This document shows, in pieces, positions 19,973 through 27,728 of a stretch of DNA of 64,000 nt. The notes beneath the pieces were generated by a model. That model did not search any database and was not told where the DNA came from. It worked only from the letters and a program-made list of their open reading frames with translations. Each line of letters starts with the position of its first letter. The first letter of the stretch is position 1. Both the position numbers and the translations under genes were made by a program. Source of the DNA: Candidatus Zixiibacteriota bacterium (lineage in GTDB: Bacteria > Zixibacteria > MSB-5A5 > GN15 > FEB-12); contig JAJRSF010000062.1 of the NCBI GenBank assembly GCA_024278935.1, positions 1-64,000 of the forward strand. Reading direction: 5' to 3'.

Positions 19973-20778
19973 AAGTAGATGTTCAAGAAATAAAATCTTT
20001 TCAAAGAAAAATTCGGGAGTTCTATCGCCAACATGGCAGAGAACTCCCTTTTCGATTAATAGATGATCCCTACGCTGTCACTGTTTCAGAAATTATGCTT
20101 CAGCAAACTCAAGTCGATAGGGTCCTTCCAAAATACCGTGCATGGCTTAAAAAATATCCAACATGGAAAAAACTTTCCCTAGCATCCAACAAATCTATTC
20201 TAGCATCTTGGTCAGGACTTGGCTACAACCGAAGAGCATTGTATCTTAAAAGTATTGCTGAAATCATAATAGAAAAATATCATGGCGTAATGCCGTCTGA
20301 CATTAAAGAGCTCAAGCAACTCCCCGGTATCGGCGAGTATACTTCCCATGCGATATTAATTTTTGCTTTTAATAAACGTCTAGCAACTGTTGATACAAAT
20401 ATTCGCAAGGCTCTCTTAAGTGAATTTAATCTACCGCCTGATACATCTGATTCAGAAATTCAAGAACTTGCTCAGCTTGTTCTTCCGAAAACAAAAATCC
20501 GCCAGTGGCACTATGCTCTGATGGATTTCGCCAAAACACTGCCCAAAGAAATACATTTGATATATAAAAACAAATACAAGCAGTCAAAATTCGACGGCTC
20601 CATCCGACAAATTCGTGGCGAGATAATTCGACAGCTCACAACCCAACCATTTATCACACACAAAGATATAGCAAAGATAACAAAACGTACAGAGACCGAT
20701 ATCGCTCAAGCAGTTAGCGATTTACAAAAAGACAAAATTATAATCATTAAAGAAGATAAAATTTATTTGCAAAAATAG
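19969..20778 (+). CDS. MutY-like adenine DNA glycosylase without the iron-sulfur loop
   Basis: 269 residues. The HhH-GPD fold is clear: ELPFR, DPYAVTVSEIMLQQTQV with the catalytic Glu41, WSGLGYNRRA, the helix-hairpin-helix LPGIGEYTSHAI (about 118-129), and catalytic Asp142 in ATVDTNIRKAL. These are MutY signatures, the enzyme that removes adenine opposite 8-oxoguanine. The four cysteines of the usual [4Fe-4S] loop are absent: after ALMDFAKTLPKE there is no CX6CX2CX5C. The C-terminus (about 205-269) looks like a small winged helix rather than the NUDIX-like MutT domain. It starts within the TolC stop (ATGA), so it belongs to the efflux operon, an unusual place for a repair gene. Confidence 0.8.
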   Translation: MKVDVQEIKSFQRKIREFYRQHGRELPFRLIDDPYAVTVSEIMLQQTQVDRVLPKYRAWLKKYPTWKKLSLASNKSILASWSGLGYNRRALYLKSIAEIIIEKYHGVMPSDIKELKQLPGIGEYTSHAILIFAFNKRLATVDTNIRKALLSEFNLPPDTSDSEIQELAQLVLPKTKIRQWHYALMDFAKTLPKEIHLIYKNKYKQSKFDGSIRQIRGEIIRQLTTQPFITHKDIAKITKRTETDIAQAVSDLQKDKIIIIKEDKIYLQK

Positions 20779-20818
20779 ATTATCATTAAATATTATTTTA
20801 ACGAATCTATATATTGGT

Positions 20819-22381
20819 TTAACCTCTCGGTCTTTTAATCGTATCCAATAGAGTTCCGTCACGCCATTCGATAACATGCACAACCTCATCAGTAGTTTCA
20901 GTTAGCTTCGGAAGTTTCCCAAAACTTTCTGCTTTCTCATTTGATTTCAGCACTAACTCATCCATTGTAATAAGAGTGACGTCAAATTTCTCAGCAGAAT
21001 TTTTCAACTCAGCAACATAACTGCTTTTACTTTTTGGATTGATCACCGCATACTCTTCAGTCACGACTACATCAATAACCTCACCCGGCGTAGTTTTCGT
21101 ATATACTTTCTCAACAACTTTCGGGAAGCCTTTCCCGTTTTTACCGGTTGCAAGAGGAAGGAATATAATTGTCAGATCAGCACCTGCGGCAACATCTTGT
21201 CCACCACCAATACCACCGATAATCCGACCGTTGGCACAAACTGTATTCAAATTAAATTCTAAATCAACTTCCAATGCCGAGAGAACTGCGAGATCCAAAA
21301 GGTTCACAGCAGCTTCTCTGTTCACTACCGATGCATAGTAAGCGGTAGATATCTGATGATGATGCGGATTTGTTCGCATCGACTCAAACATCCGTTCATT
21401 CGGTTCAAACAGTTGCCCATGCATCAGCTGAAACAAAGTTCCTTCATCAAGCATATCAACATGAAGCGATGTCACCCCGCCGATAGAAAAATTAGCTCTG
21501 ATTTTTTCTTCTTTTAATATATTGCGAATATTTTCTAAAATCAAAAGTCCTGCCCCGGAACCTACTTGGAAAGAAAAATCATCTTCAATAACACCCGATG
21601 CTTTTATCACATTGGTAATATTATCAGCAACGGCAGCGTTAAACGGGTTCGAACGAGCATGTTCAATATCAAGTGTCCCCGAACCAATCCCCGAATTCAA
21701 ACCGGGGTCATCAACAGGTACAACAAAGTCAACCTGCTCCATAGACAACTGAGTTGGCATGACAACTTTTTTCTGAACAGTGCCTGCCAATAAACAAACA
21801 TACTCGGCATACTCAGCATCAGCAGAAAACAATCCAATCGGACCACAGAGATGTTCATCTTTACCATAGATCCCATTCGCATTTCCATAAATATCGGCAA
21901 TAGGCACCGGACCAAAAGCAACTTTGACAGTTACTTCCCCGGTTTGCAATTTGCGTACCCGATTACCGTGCGAATAGCCAACACCAACCCAGGGGAGAAG
22001 CTCGCCCTGCATAAGATGCTGTCCGATTTTGCGGTATAGATTGCCGTAGATACCACCGATGACACCATCTTTGATTGCTTCAAACAACCACGGGTCACAA
22101 TTATCAAAAAAGGCGTTACCGTAAATTTTTATATCTTTTTTATTATACTCCCGAAGTTTTGCAACAATCATCTGCAAACCACAATCTCCGGTACGATAAT
22201 AATGAGGGTATGAAATCGTGTCGCCGTCGCTGATAACTTCCATGACCATATCAAGCGTCGCAGTCTTATCATTTCGATTAGGGATATGCTTGGTGATTGA
22301 ACGCCCGGTTAATCGACCGCTAAGCTCTTGTTTCGGAAAAGCTTCGGTGAAAAGTTCGTATTTCTTATTATTATAAATCAT
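20819..22381 (-). CDS. citF: Citrate lyase alpha subunit / citrate CoA-transferase, orphan
   Basis: 520 residues, matching CitF length. Diagnostic stretches include GDTISYPHYYRTGDCGLQM near the start, ISHGGR-like YSHGNRV, IYGNANGIYGK, GSGAGLLILENI, FSIGGVTSLHVDML, LSALEVDLEFNLNTV, GGIGGGQDVAAGADL and the closing VIEWRDGTLLDTIKR. In citrate lyase, CitF transfers the acyl-carrier thioester to citrate, and CitE cleaves it. Neither citE, citD (acyl carrier) nor citX/citG lies nearby, so this copy may work with genes elsewhere or as a stand-alone CoA-transferase-like enzyme. It converges with the MutY gene. An AAGGA site lies 7 bases before the ATG. Confidence 0.85.
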   Translation of the reverse strand: MIYNNKKYELFTEAFPKQELSGRLTGRSITKHIPNRNDKTATLDMVMEVISDGDTISYPHYYRTGDCGLQMIVAKLREYNKKDIKIYGNAFFDNCDPWLFEAIKDGVIGGIYGNLYRKIGQHLMQGELLPWVGVGYSHGNRVRKLQTGEVTVKVAFGPVPIADIYGNANGIYGKDEHLCGPIGLFSADAEYAEYVCLLAGTVQKKVVMPTQLSMEQVDFVVPVDDPGLNSGIGSGTLDIEHARSNPFNAAVADNITNVIKASGVIEDDFSFQVGSGAGLLILENIRNILKEEKIRANFSIGGVTSLHVDMLDEGTLFQLMHGQLFEPNERMFESMRTNPHHHQISTAYYASVVNREAAVNLLDLAVLSALEVDLEFNLNTVCANGRIIGGIGGGQDVAAGADLTIIFLPLATGKNGKGFPKVVEKVYTKTTPGEVIDVVVTEEYAVINPKSKSSYVAELKNSAEKFDVTLITMDELVLKSNEKAESFGKLPKLTETTDEVVHVIEWRDGTLLDTIKRPRG

Positions 22382-22412
22382 TTTAAAATCCTTACTTTTT
22401 TCAAGTAAGAGA

Positions 22413-22440
22413 GATATATCTCTTTTATTTTCAATGTCAA
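22413..22440 (-). promoter_or_regulatory. Promoter of citF
   Basis: On the minus strand, TTGACA (22440-22435) is separated by 16 bases from TATATC (22418-22413), about 31 bases before the ATG at 22381. The -10 region lies in a GAGATATATCTC palindrome, a possible repressor site. Confidence 0.55.
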
Positions 22441-22522
22441 GCTCGAATTAAATTCTCTGCATATATTTGGAACTCTTTAATTTTCTACATGTTTCAATAG
22501 TATGAAATCAGAAGGAGTTTTT

Positions 22523-23071
22523 ATGAAAAAACAGAAAAAAACGATATTCTTACTAATCACTTTAGTTGCTCTCAGCCTATTATTTATTTACAATTCACCT
22601 ATATCTCAAACAACCAAGGAATCAAAATTGGAAAAAGATAAAAAAGAACTCACGCCAAACGCCGATGGTAAAATTGTTCTGACCGAAGCAGAATGGCGGG
22701 AACGTTTGACCGATGACGAGTACCGTATCTTGCGTGAAGGCGGAACAGAACGTGGCGGGACAGGCAAATATTACCATAACAAAACCGACGGAACCTACAG
22801 TTGTTATGCCTGCGGTTATAAACTTTTTGATTCAAAAACTAAGTATGATTCAGGTTCAGGATGGCCGGCATTTTTTAAACCGGCAACAGATTCTTCAATA
22901 GCCGAAATTAGCGATGAGTCGTTAGGAATGCGACGAGTCGAAGTTCGCTGCCAGCGGTGCAACTCGCATCTTGGGCATGTATTTGAAGATGGTCCCAACC
23001 CGACCGGATTACGTTATTGTGTAAACTCAGCATCATTGTTATTCAAGCCTGACTCTACCGAGAAAAAATGA
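22523..23071 (+). CDS. msrB: Peptide methionine-R-sulfoxide reductase MsrB, membrane-anchored or exported
   Basis: 182 residues from the ATG at 22523, chosen because AAGGAG sits at a good distance upstream; an ATG at 22502 lacks one. Residues 5-22 form a hydrophobic signal or anchor. The MsrB domain (about 45-175) carries the zinc cysteines (CYACG and CQRCNSHLGHVF) and the catalytic Cys in LRYCVNSASL. It reduces methionine-R-sulfoxide in proteins, here probably in the periplasm. Its stop overlaps the next gene (ATGA). Confidence 0.93.
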   Translation: MKKQKKTIFLLITLVALSLLFIYNSPISQTTKESKLEKDKKELTPNADGKIVLTEAEWRERLTDDEYRILREGGTERGGTGKYYHNKTDGTYSCYACGYKLFDSKTKYDSGSGWPAFFKPATDSSIAEISDESLGMRRVEVRCQRCNSHLGHVFEDGPNPTGLRYCVNSASLLFKPDSTEKK

Positions 23072-23634
23072 ACGAAAAATATGTTGTACTAGATACCGAG
23101 CGTCTATTTATCAGGCAGACACACATCAATGACGCTGTTGAAATTGCCGACTACTTTAACAGAAACCGCAAGTTTCATAAACCGTTTGACCCTATTCGCC
23201 CCGATCAATTTTTCACAGAAAACAACTGGGTGCAGTGTGTCTCAGACGATTTACAAAAATTCAGAAACGACCAATCATTAAGACTATTTTTATTTGATAA
23301 AAATTCTCCCTATCGCATTATCGGAATGATACATTTTTCAGGTTTTATTCGGGGAGCATTCCAAGCAGCATACCTTGGCTATTCACTTGATGAAAACTGT
23401 CAGGGAAATGGGTTTATGCAAGAAGCGTTATCAAAAGCGATAGAATATATGTTTACAACTTTAAACTTCCATCGCATAATGGCAAATTGTATGACCACCA
23501 ATGAAAAAAGTTTGCACGTTCTCAAAAAATTAAATTTTGATACCGAAGGAACCGCAAAGGGTTATTTATATATCAATGGAAAATGGGAAGACCATATCTT
23601 AACAGCCCTCACCAACAAAGAACATTCGTTTTAA
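23068..23634 (+). CDS. GNAT acetyltransferase, RimJ/RimL-like
   Basis: 188 residues. It starts TERLFIRQTHINDAVEIADYF, has the acetyl-CoA binding turn in YSLDENCQGNGFMQEAL (about 105-121) and the RimJ/L signature HRIMANCMTTNEKSLHVLKKLNF, then GTAKGYLYINGKWEDHI. It probably acetylates the N-terminus of a ribosomal protein or another amine. The ATG overlaps the msrB stop by four bases, so the two are co-translated. Confidence 0.88.
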   Translation: MNEKYVVLDTERLFIRQTHINDAVEIADYFNRNRKFHKPFDPIRPDQFFTENNWVQCVSDDLQKFRNDQSLRLFLFDKNSPYRIIGMIHFSGFIRGAFQAAYLGYSLDENCQGNGFMQEALSKAIEYMFTTLNFHRIMANCMTTNEKSLHVLKKLNFDTEGTAKGYLYINGKWEDHILTALTNKEHSF

Positions 23635-23846
23635 TCTATATCACCAAGCTCTTGCATATTTGCAATCAGCTCAAACTCAGTTCGACCGGTCTCAAGCATC
23701 ATCGTAACATATGGGTGACACCGTTTGCAATTATCCCCAAATCGTACATGCTTTTGTAATTCTTCTATTGTCGTAGCATTATTTTTGGAAGCTATTTTTT
23801 TAAGTTCTTTGAGAGTTTTCCCAAAGCAGACACACCGTGTTATCAA
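23631..23846 (-). CDS. BFD-like [2Fe-2S] protein
   Basis: 71 residues with four cysteines in the BFD pattern: CVC near the start and CKRC in RFGDNCKRCHPYV, followed by MMLETGRTEF. Bacterioferritin-associated ferredoxin-like domains of this size bind a [2Fe-2S] cluster. The start is TTG at 23846; GAGGGG about seven bases upstream (overlapping the end of the radical SAM gene) supports it and no ATG is available. Its stop codon overlaps that of the convergent acetyltransferase. It is co-transcribed with the upstream radical SAM gene. Confidence 0.72.
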   Translation of the reverse strand: MITRCVCFGKTLKELKKIASKNNATTIEELQKHVRFGDNCKRCHPYVTMMLETGRTEFELIANMQELGDID

Positions 23847-23848
23847 TT

Positions 23849-24760
23849 TTACCCCTCAGAACAAGATGTTCCCGCAGAGAAACAGGAGAAACAACGATGA
23901 TGCCCCAGCATAATTTTGACATCAATAGATTCTTTAAGTGTTTTGCTCAAATTATATTGATCGTCATCATCAACAAGAGTGCAGGCGTAGACTCCGGTTT
24001 GCCCATTCTTTTTCACAATCATACGACTATAAGCACACATAAATTCAGAACGTGATTTTTCATTTTTATATGTTGTCATACAGTTCTCAGTAATTTGTGG
24101 TACATCAACCGATTTATTTGCTTTAAACAGATTATAAAAAACTATCAACGGTGTCTTTTCAGGCAGTTCTGCTTTTATAAAGAGTTGTCTAAACTTTTCT
24201 TCGACCGCTTTTTTATCTTCGCTCTGCCTGCCATATCTTGCAACAGAAACAGAGAAACCATTTTTATGCAGAAGAGTCAGCGTTTCAATTGCATACGCAA
24301 AAGACCCTTTGCCTCTGCCAGCATCATGTTCTTTTTCATCAGGATGGTCAAGAGAAATTCGAAACTTCAGTTTATTCGGTTTATCTTTTAATTGAAGCAC
24401 TTCTTCGAAGTTAGTGCGTATCGGTCCGGTACCATTGGTAAGCACCATACATGGGCGATGTTCTAAAGCATAAGAAAGTATCTTCACAAACTCCTGGTTT
24501 ACAAATGGCTCACCACCGGTAAATGAAAAACGTTCAACACCAATCTCAACCGCTTCGTCGATATATTGTTTTGCTTCTGCAAAAGTTAACAGTTCTATTC
24601 GTCTGTCACCCGGTTTGGCATCTTCAAAACAAAACGAACAACCTAAGTTACAATCGGTACCGGTATGAAACCAAAGTTCTTTTAATTTTTCTGCCTGAAT
24701 ATATCCACGCTTGACTCCATCGGGAGTCGTAAGCCAATTCTTTGATGTAGTCTGATGCAT
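23849..24760 (-). CDS. Radical SAM protein
   Basis: 303 residues. CNLGCSFC (about 37-44) binds the [4Fe-4S] cluster, and FSFTGGEPFVN is the SAM-binding GGEP motif. Cysteines near the C-terminus (NCMTT, FMCAYS, VYAC, CFSCFSAGTSC) suggest one or two extra clusters of a SPASM/Twitch-like extension. The substrate is unknown. The following BFD-like gene could supply electrons. The C-terminal stop lies two bases before that gene. Confidence 0.82.
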   Translation of the reverse strand: MHQTTSKNWLTTPDGVKRGYIQAEKLKELWFHTGTDCNLGCSFCFEDAKPGDRRIELLTFAEAKQYIDEAVEIGVERFSFTGGEPFVNQEFVKILSYALEHRPCMVLTNGTGPIRTNFEEVLQLKDKPNKLKFRISLDHPDEKEHDAGRGKGSFAYAIETLTLLHKNGFSVSVARYGRQSEDKKAVEEKFRQLFIKAELPEKTPLIVFYNLFKANKSVDVPQITENCMTTYKNEKSRSEFMCAYSRMIVKKNGQTGVYACTLVDDDDQYNLSKTLKESIDVKIMLGHHRCFSCFSAGTSCSEG

Positions 24761-24947
24761 ATTATATCTTTATAGTTTTAAGTTATTGTTATATATGAAA
24801 ACAATACCAGTTTCTATTTGTTCCAAAGAAGATAATATTTAATTAGATAAATAGGTACCTTTATTCTTACTTTGATTTATATTTTATATAGTATACTTTT
24901 AATTAACTAAATTTTTTTAAGTAACAAGAGACAAGAAAAGATGATAA

Positions 24948-25949
24948 ATGTCCAATAAAGACCTATTACAGCAACTATTATCTCATAAGACCATGATTTA
25001 CGATGGTGCCATGGGTACAATGATTCAGAGCTATAAGCTAAAAGAATCTGATTTTCGTGGGAATCGTTTTGCCAATCACCCTGTTGACCTAAAAGGAAAT
25101 TTTGATATTTTATCGCTGACTCAACCAAAACTTATAACTGAAATCCATTCTGCTTATCTAAAAGCAGGGGCAGATATTATTTGCACGAACTCATTTAACG
25201 CCTCTTCAATCTCGCAATCAGATTACCAAACAGAAAAGTATGCTTACGATCTGAATGTTGAATCAGCAAAAATTGCAAAATTAGAAACAGATAAATTCAC
25301 ACTACTTGATAAAAGTAAACCTCGCTTTGTCGTCGGTTCAATAGGACCTACAAATCGCATTTGTGCTACGTCACCCGATGCTACCAATTCTAAAATACGG
25401 GCAGTTGATTTTAATGCGATGCAAGCATCTTACTATGAACAGGCAAAAGGACTTCTCAATGGTGGCGTTGATATCTTACTGGTCGAAACAATCTTTAACA
25501 CTCTCAATGCCAAAGCTGCACTCTCTGCTATCAAACAACTTCTTGATAAACGTAACATTCCCGACTTTCCAATTTGGATATCAGGAACTATGACAGCCGA
25601 TAACGAACGAACTTTATCAGGGCAGACTGCCGAAGAATTTTGGAAATTTGCATCTACCTACAAACCATTTGCTGTCGGACTGAACTGTGTGCATGAACCA
25701 AGCAGAGTAAAACCTTTTATCATACAACTTTCAAAACTTGCCGATTGTTCTATCGCTCTGTATCCTAACACCGGATTTCCAAATCAGGCAGGGGCATACG
25801 ATGTTACTCCAATTCAGTTAGCATCCACTTTAAAAGAATTTGCTGAAGACGGCTTGCTCAATATTGTCGGAGGATGTTGTGGTTCGACGCCGGAACATAT
25901 CTTGGCAATCAAAGATGCTATACAAAAGAGTAAACCGAGAAAAATATAG
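24948..25949 (+). CDS. Homocysteine-binding (S-methyltransferase) domain of methionine synthase, stand-alone
   Basis: 333 residues that align in order with the first domain of MetH: YDGAMGTMIQSYKL, FRGNRFANHPVDLKGN, GPTNRICATSPD, ISGTMTADNERTLSGQT, and zinc-ligand cysteines in GLNCVHEP and GGCCGSTPEH. It ends (KSKPRKI) where MetH normally passes into the folate domain. No folate, cobalamin or activation domain follows in the next kilobases. It could be one piece of a split MetH whose other parts lie elsewhere, or a homocysteine methyltransferase using another donor. ahcY and metK, which act in the same cycle, are in this window at 58.7-61.2 kb. The upstream gap shows no clear promoter. Confidence 0.85.
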   Translation: MSNKDLLQQLLSHKTMIYDGAMGTMIQSYKLKESDFRGNRFANHPVDLKGNFDILSLTQPKLITEIHSAYLKAGADIICTNSFNASSISQSDYQTEKYAYDLNVESAKIAKLETDKFTLLDKSKPRFVVGSIGPTNRICATSPDATNSKIRAVDFNAMQASYYEQAKGLLNGGVDILLVETIFNTLNAKAALSAIKQLLDKRNIPDFPIWISGTMTADNERTLSGQTAEEFWKFASTYKPFAVGLNCVHEPSRVKPFIIQLSKLADCSIALYPNTGFPNQAGAYDVTPIQLASTLKEFAEDGLLNIVGGCCGSTPEHILAIKDAIQKSKPRKI

Positions 25950-26111
25950 CCTCACCTCATTTTACCGAACTAATAACCACTTATATGACTGGCAATAATT
26001 TCCAAACTCAATAGAATTATTTTCCCTTTTAAAACAAAATCGCAACAAAAAAACATCTAACCATAGCTGTAAACCTTTGTAGTACAAAGCTATAAATAGT
26101 TTGTTTCAATT

Positions 26112-26127
26112 TGGCACATGCTTTGAT
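26112..26127 (+). promoter_or_regulatory. Sigma54-like -24/-12 element, imperfect
   Basis: TGGCAC, five bases, then TTGAT. The spacing equals the sigma54 consensus (TGGCAC-N5-TTGCA), but the key C of the -12 GC is A. It lies about 40 bases before a small gene. No enhancer-binding protein or rpoN is in the window. Confidence 0.25.
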
Positions 26128-26168
26128 ATGTAATAATGTGAAACTTAAACATGTCATGGAGTGACAAA

Positions 26169-26339
26169 ATGAGTAGTATGAAATATTCTAAAACGAACAA
26201 GAAGAAATCATCATTTTTTGCCTTTGTTCCACAGGGAAATACCTTGGTAGAAGTCCTCACATCGCCAAAAAAAATTGTCGAAACTTTAAAAAAGAACTCT
26301 CTTGATTATAAGAAAAATTATAAAATAAATAATAACTAA
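26169..26339 (+). CDS. Small basic protein of unknown function
   Basis: 56 residues from the ATG at 26169, which has GGAG seven bases upstream; an ATG at 26151 has none. The sequence is Lys-rich (KYSKTNKKKSS) with a hydrophobic middle (FFAFVPQGNTLVEVLTSP). I do not recognise it. Good start signals make it more likely than chance. Confidence 0.45.
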   Translation: MSSMKYSKTNKKKSSFFAFVPQGNTLVEVLTSPKKIVETLKKNSLDYKKNYKINNN

Positions 26340-26346
26340 TTAGCTG

Positions 26347-26376
26347 TTGCATTTTATTTCAAATATTTATTATATA
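26347..26376 (+). promoter_or_regulatory. Putative promoter of the 26.4-kb lipoprotein
   Basis: TTGCAT (26347-26352), 18 bases, TATATA (26371-26376), then only five bases to the ATG at 26382. If real, the transcript would be leaderless. Confidence 0.35.
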
Positions 26377-26381
26377 CAATT

Positions 26382-26867
26382 ATGAAAACTTTGTTAGCTC
26401 TGCTACTCATTATAACTTTAGCCACATTTGGTTGTTCGCAAACCAATGAACCTAGTTCTGTTGCTGAAACAAATATCGAAGAACTTATAAAATCTCCCAC
26501 GACTCTCCAAATTGACAGCACAAATTTTTCTATGACCGTTTTACTCTACCGTGACTTTATGCCGATTGCTCCTATCGACGGGAGAGAGATGATGGCGATT
26601 ATTCATATTCGTTCAACAGATAGCACAGGCTTCCCGTCAAATATCGATGCCGACAAACTATGGGTAATTGACTCAACAAATGTTTGGGAAACAATTCTTA
26701 TTGACGATTTTGCTGTAGACTCTATTTTTCAAATTTCAAAAAAAGCTACAAACGGACCAAAGTGGGAAACAGGCATCTTTGTTGATGTTGTCGTTCGCAT
26801 AGTAGAAGATGATTCTATTTATTATTTTCTCAAAGCTGAAGATATAAAAATAGAACGTACGGATTAA
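26382..26867 (+). CDS. Lipoprotein of unknown function
   Basis: 161 residues. Lys, a hydrophobic stretch and the lipobox LATFGC (Cys18) mark signal peptidase II processing. The mature part is acidic and beta-rich (DSTNFSMTVLLYRDFMPIAP, HIRSTDSTGFP, WVIDSTNVWETIL) and may be a small periplasmic beta-sandwich. No family recognised. It converges with the DUF1579 gene with a four-base gap. Confidence 0.7.
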   Translation: MKTLLALLLIITLATFGCSQTNEPSSVAETNIEELIKSPTTLQIDSTNFSMTVLLYRDFMPIAPIDGREMMAIIHIRSTDSTGFPSNIDADKLWVIDSTNVWETILIDDFAVDSIFQISKKATNGPKWETGIFVDVVVRIVEDDSIYYFLKAEDIKIERTD

Positions 26868-26871
26868 ATAT

Positions 26872-27099
26872 TTATTTTCGTTTGTAAGAAATAGCCCAGG
26901 CAACTTGCCACGTTTTTTGGTTATCAACCGATTTTTCCCAACTCCAACTAAATGAATTATCGCCTATGTCAAACCAGACCATCCGTTGATAAATCGTTGA
27001 ATCATTTTTTTGATATGACCTCGATAAAATCATACTATCTCCGACCATACCACCAACAAAATCCAAATAGCTCCCCTGATCGTCAACCCATGTCTGATG
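26872..27099 (-). pseudogene. C-terminal remainder of the DUF1579 gene, same frame
   Basis: Directly after the TGA the same frame codes HQTWVDDQGSYLDFVGGMVG and continues to AWAISYKRK, completing a protein of about 167 residues. The ATG at 27066 is an internal Met, not a likely start. Confidence 0.8.
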
Positions 27100-27375
27100 T
27101 CACTTTTGTGTTCGTACATTATATGTAGTTAAAGACATGCCGTTAAATTTCGCTCCTGGGTTACCGTCAAATTTTTCCTGTATAACACAATCGTTATACG
27201 ACTTCGTAATTATGTTTGAACCATGAAGCGAATCACTCCAGGTAAGTTCCCATTGACCGACCCAAAAATCAAACTGTGAAAATTCTGGAGTTGAACAAGG
27301 TTTTAAATTTGTTTGTGCATCAGAGGTTGATACGCCTATAAGCAGAAGAGTGAAAATCAGAATTAGCTTTCTCAT
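27100..27375 (-). CDS. DUF1579-family secreted protein, N-terminal part before in-frame TGA
   Basis: 91 residues: a signal peptide (ending TSDAQ), then FDFWVGQWELTWSD and CVIQEKFDG, hallmarks of DUF1579. The frame stops at TGA (27102-27100) after NVRTQK, where the family has a conserved KWHQTWVD: here K, stop, HQTWVDDQGSYL. A TGG to TGA change (one base) explains the break. The ATG overlaps the upstream membrane gene's stop (ATGA). Confidence 0.8.
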   Translation of the reverse strand: MRKLILIFTLLLIGVSTSDAQTNLKPCSTPEFSQFDFWVGQWELTWSDSLHGSNIITKSYNDCVIQEKFDGNPGAKFNGMSLTTYNVRTQK

Positions 27376-27725
27376 ATTTTCCTTTCTCGTTTTTCTTTCA
27401 GAAGATATACGATAGTCAGCCCCGAAAAAATTGCCATCGAACCAAAAATTAAATATGTCCCAACCGTTGGGTTCGGATGAGCCGATACTCCAAAAAGAGT
27501 CATATACGAATACATTAGAAAATTAAGCGATACCCACACAAGTATGATATAATAGTAGAATGAATTTTTAGCATAGTACAAAAACGAAAACACAGTAGTG
27601 ACCAACGCTATCGAACCATTTAAGTAGAGCGGCATAGTTGCCGATGTTCTCAAATAACCGGCAATCCCCATAAGCATCACATAGCCAGCAAAATAATAAA
27701 GTAATTTCAATTTTTTCTCATGCAT
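27372..27725 (-). CDS. Small integral membrane protein
   Basis: 117 residues with four hydrophobic helices (about 8-24, 32-50, 56-76, 85-109) and a basic tail KEKRERKI. No family recognised. It lies between GDPD (three bases upstream) and DUF1579 (ATGA overlap), so all three are probably one transcript. Confidence 0.6.
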   Translation of the reverse strand: MHEKKLKLLYYFAGYVMLMGIAGYLRTSATMPLYLNGSIALVTTVFSFLYYAKNSFYYYIILVWVSLNFLMYSYMTLFGVSAHPNPTVGTYLIFGSMAIFSGLTIVYLLKEKRERKI

Positions 27726-27728
27726 AAA

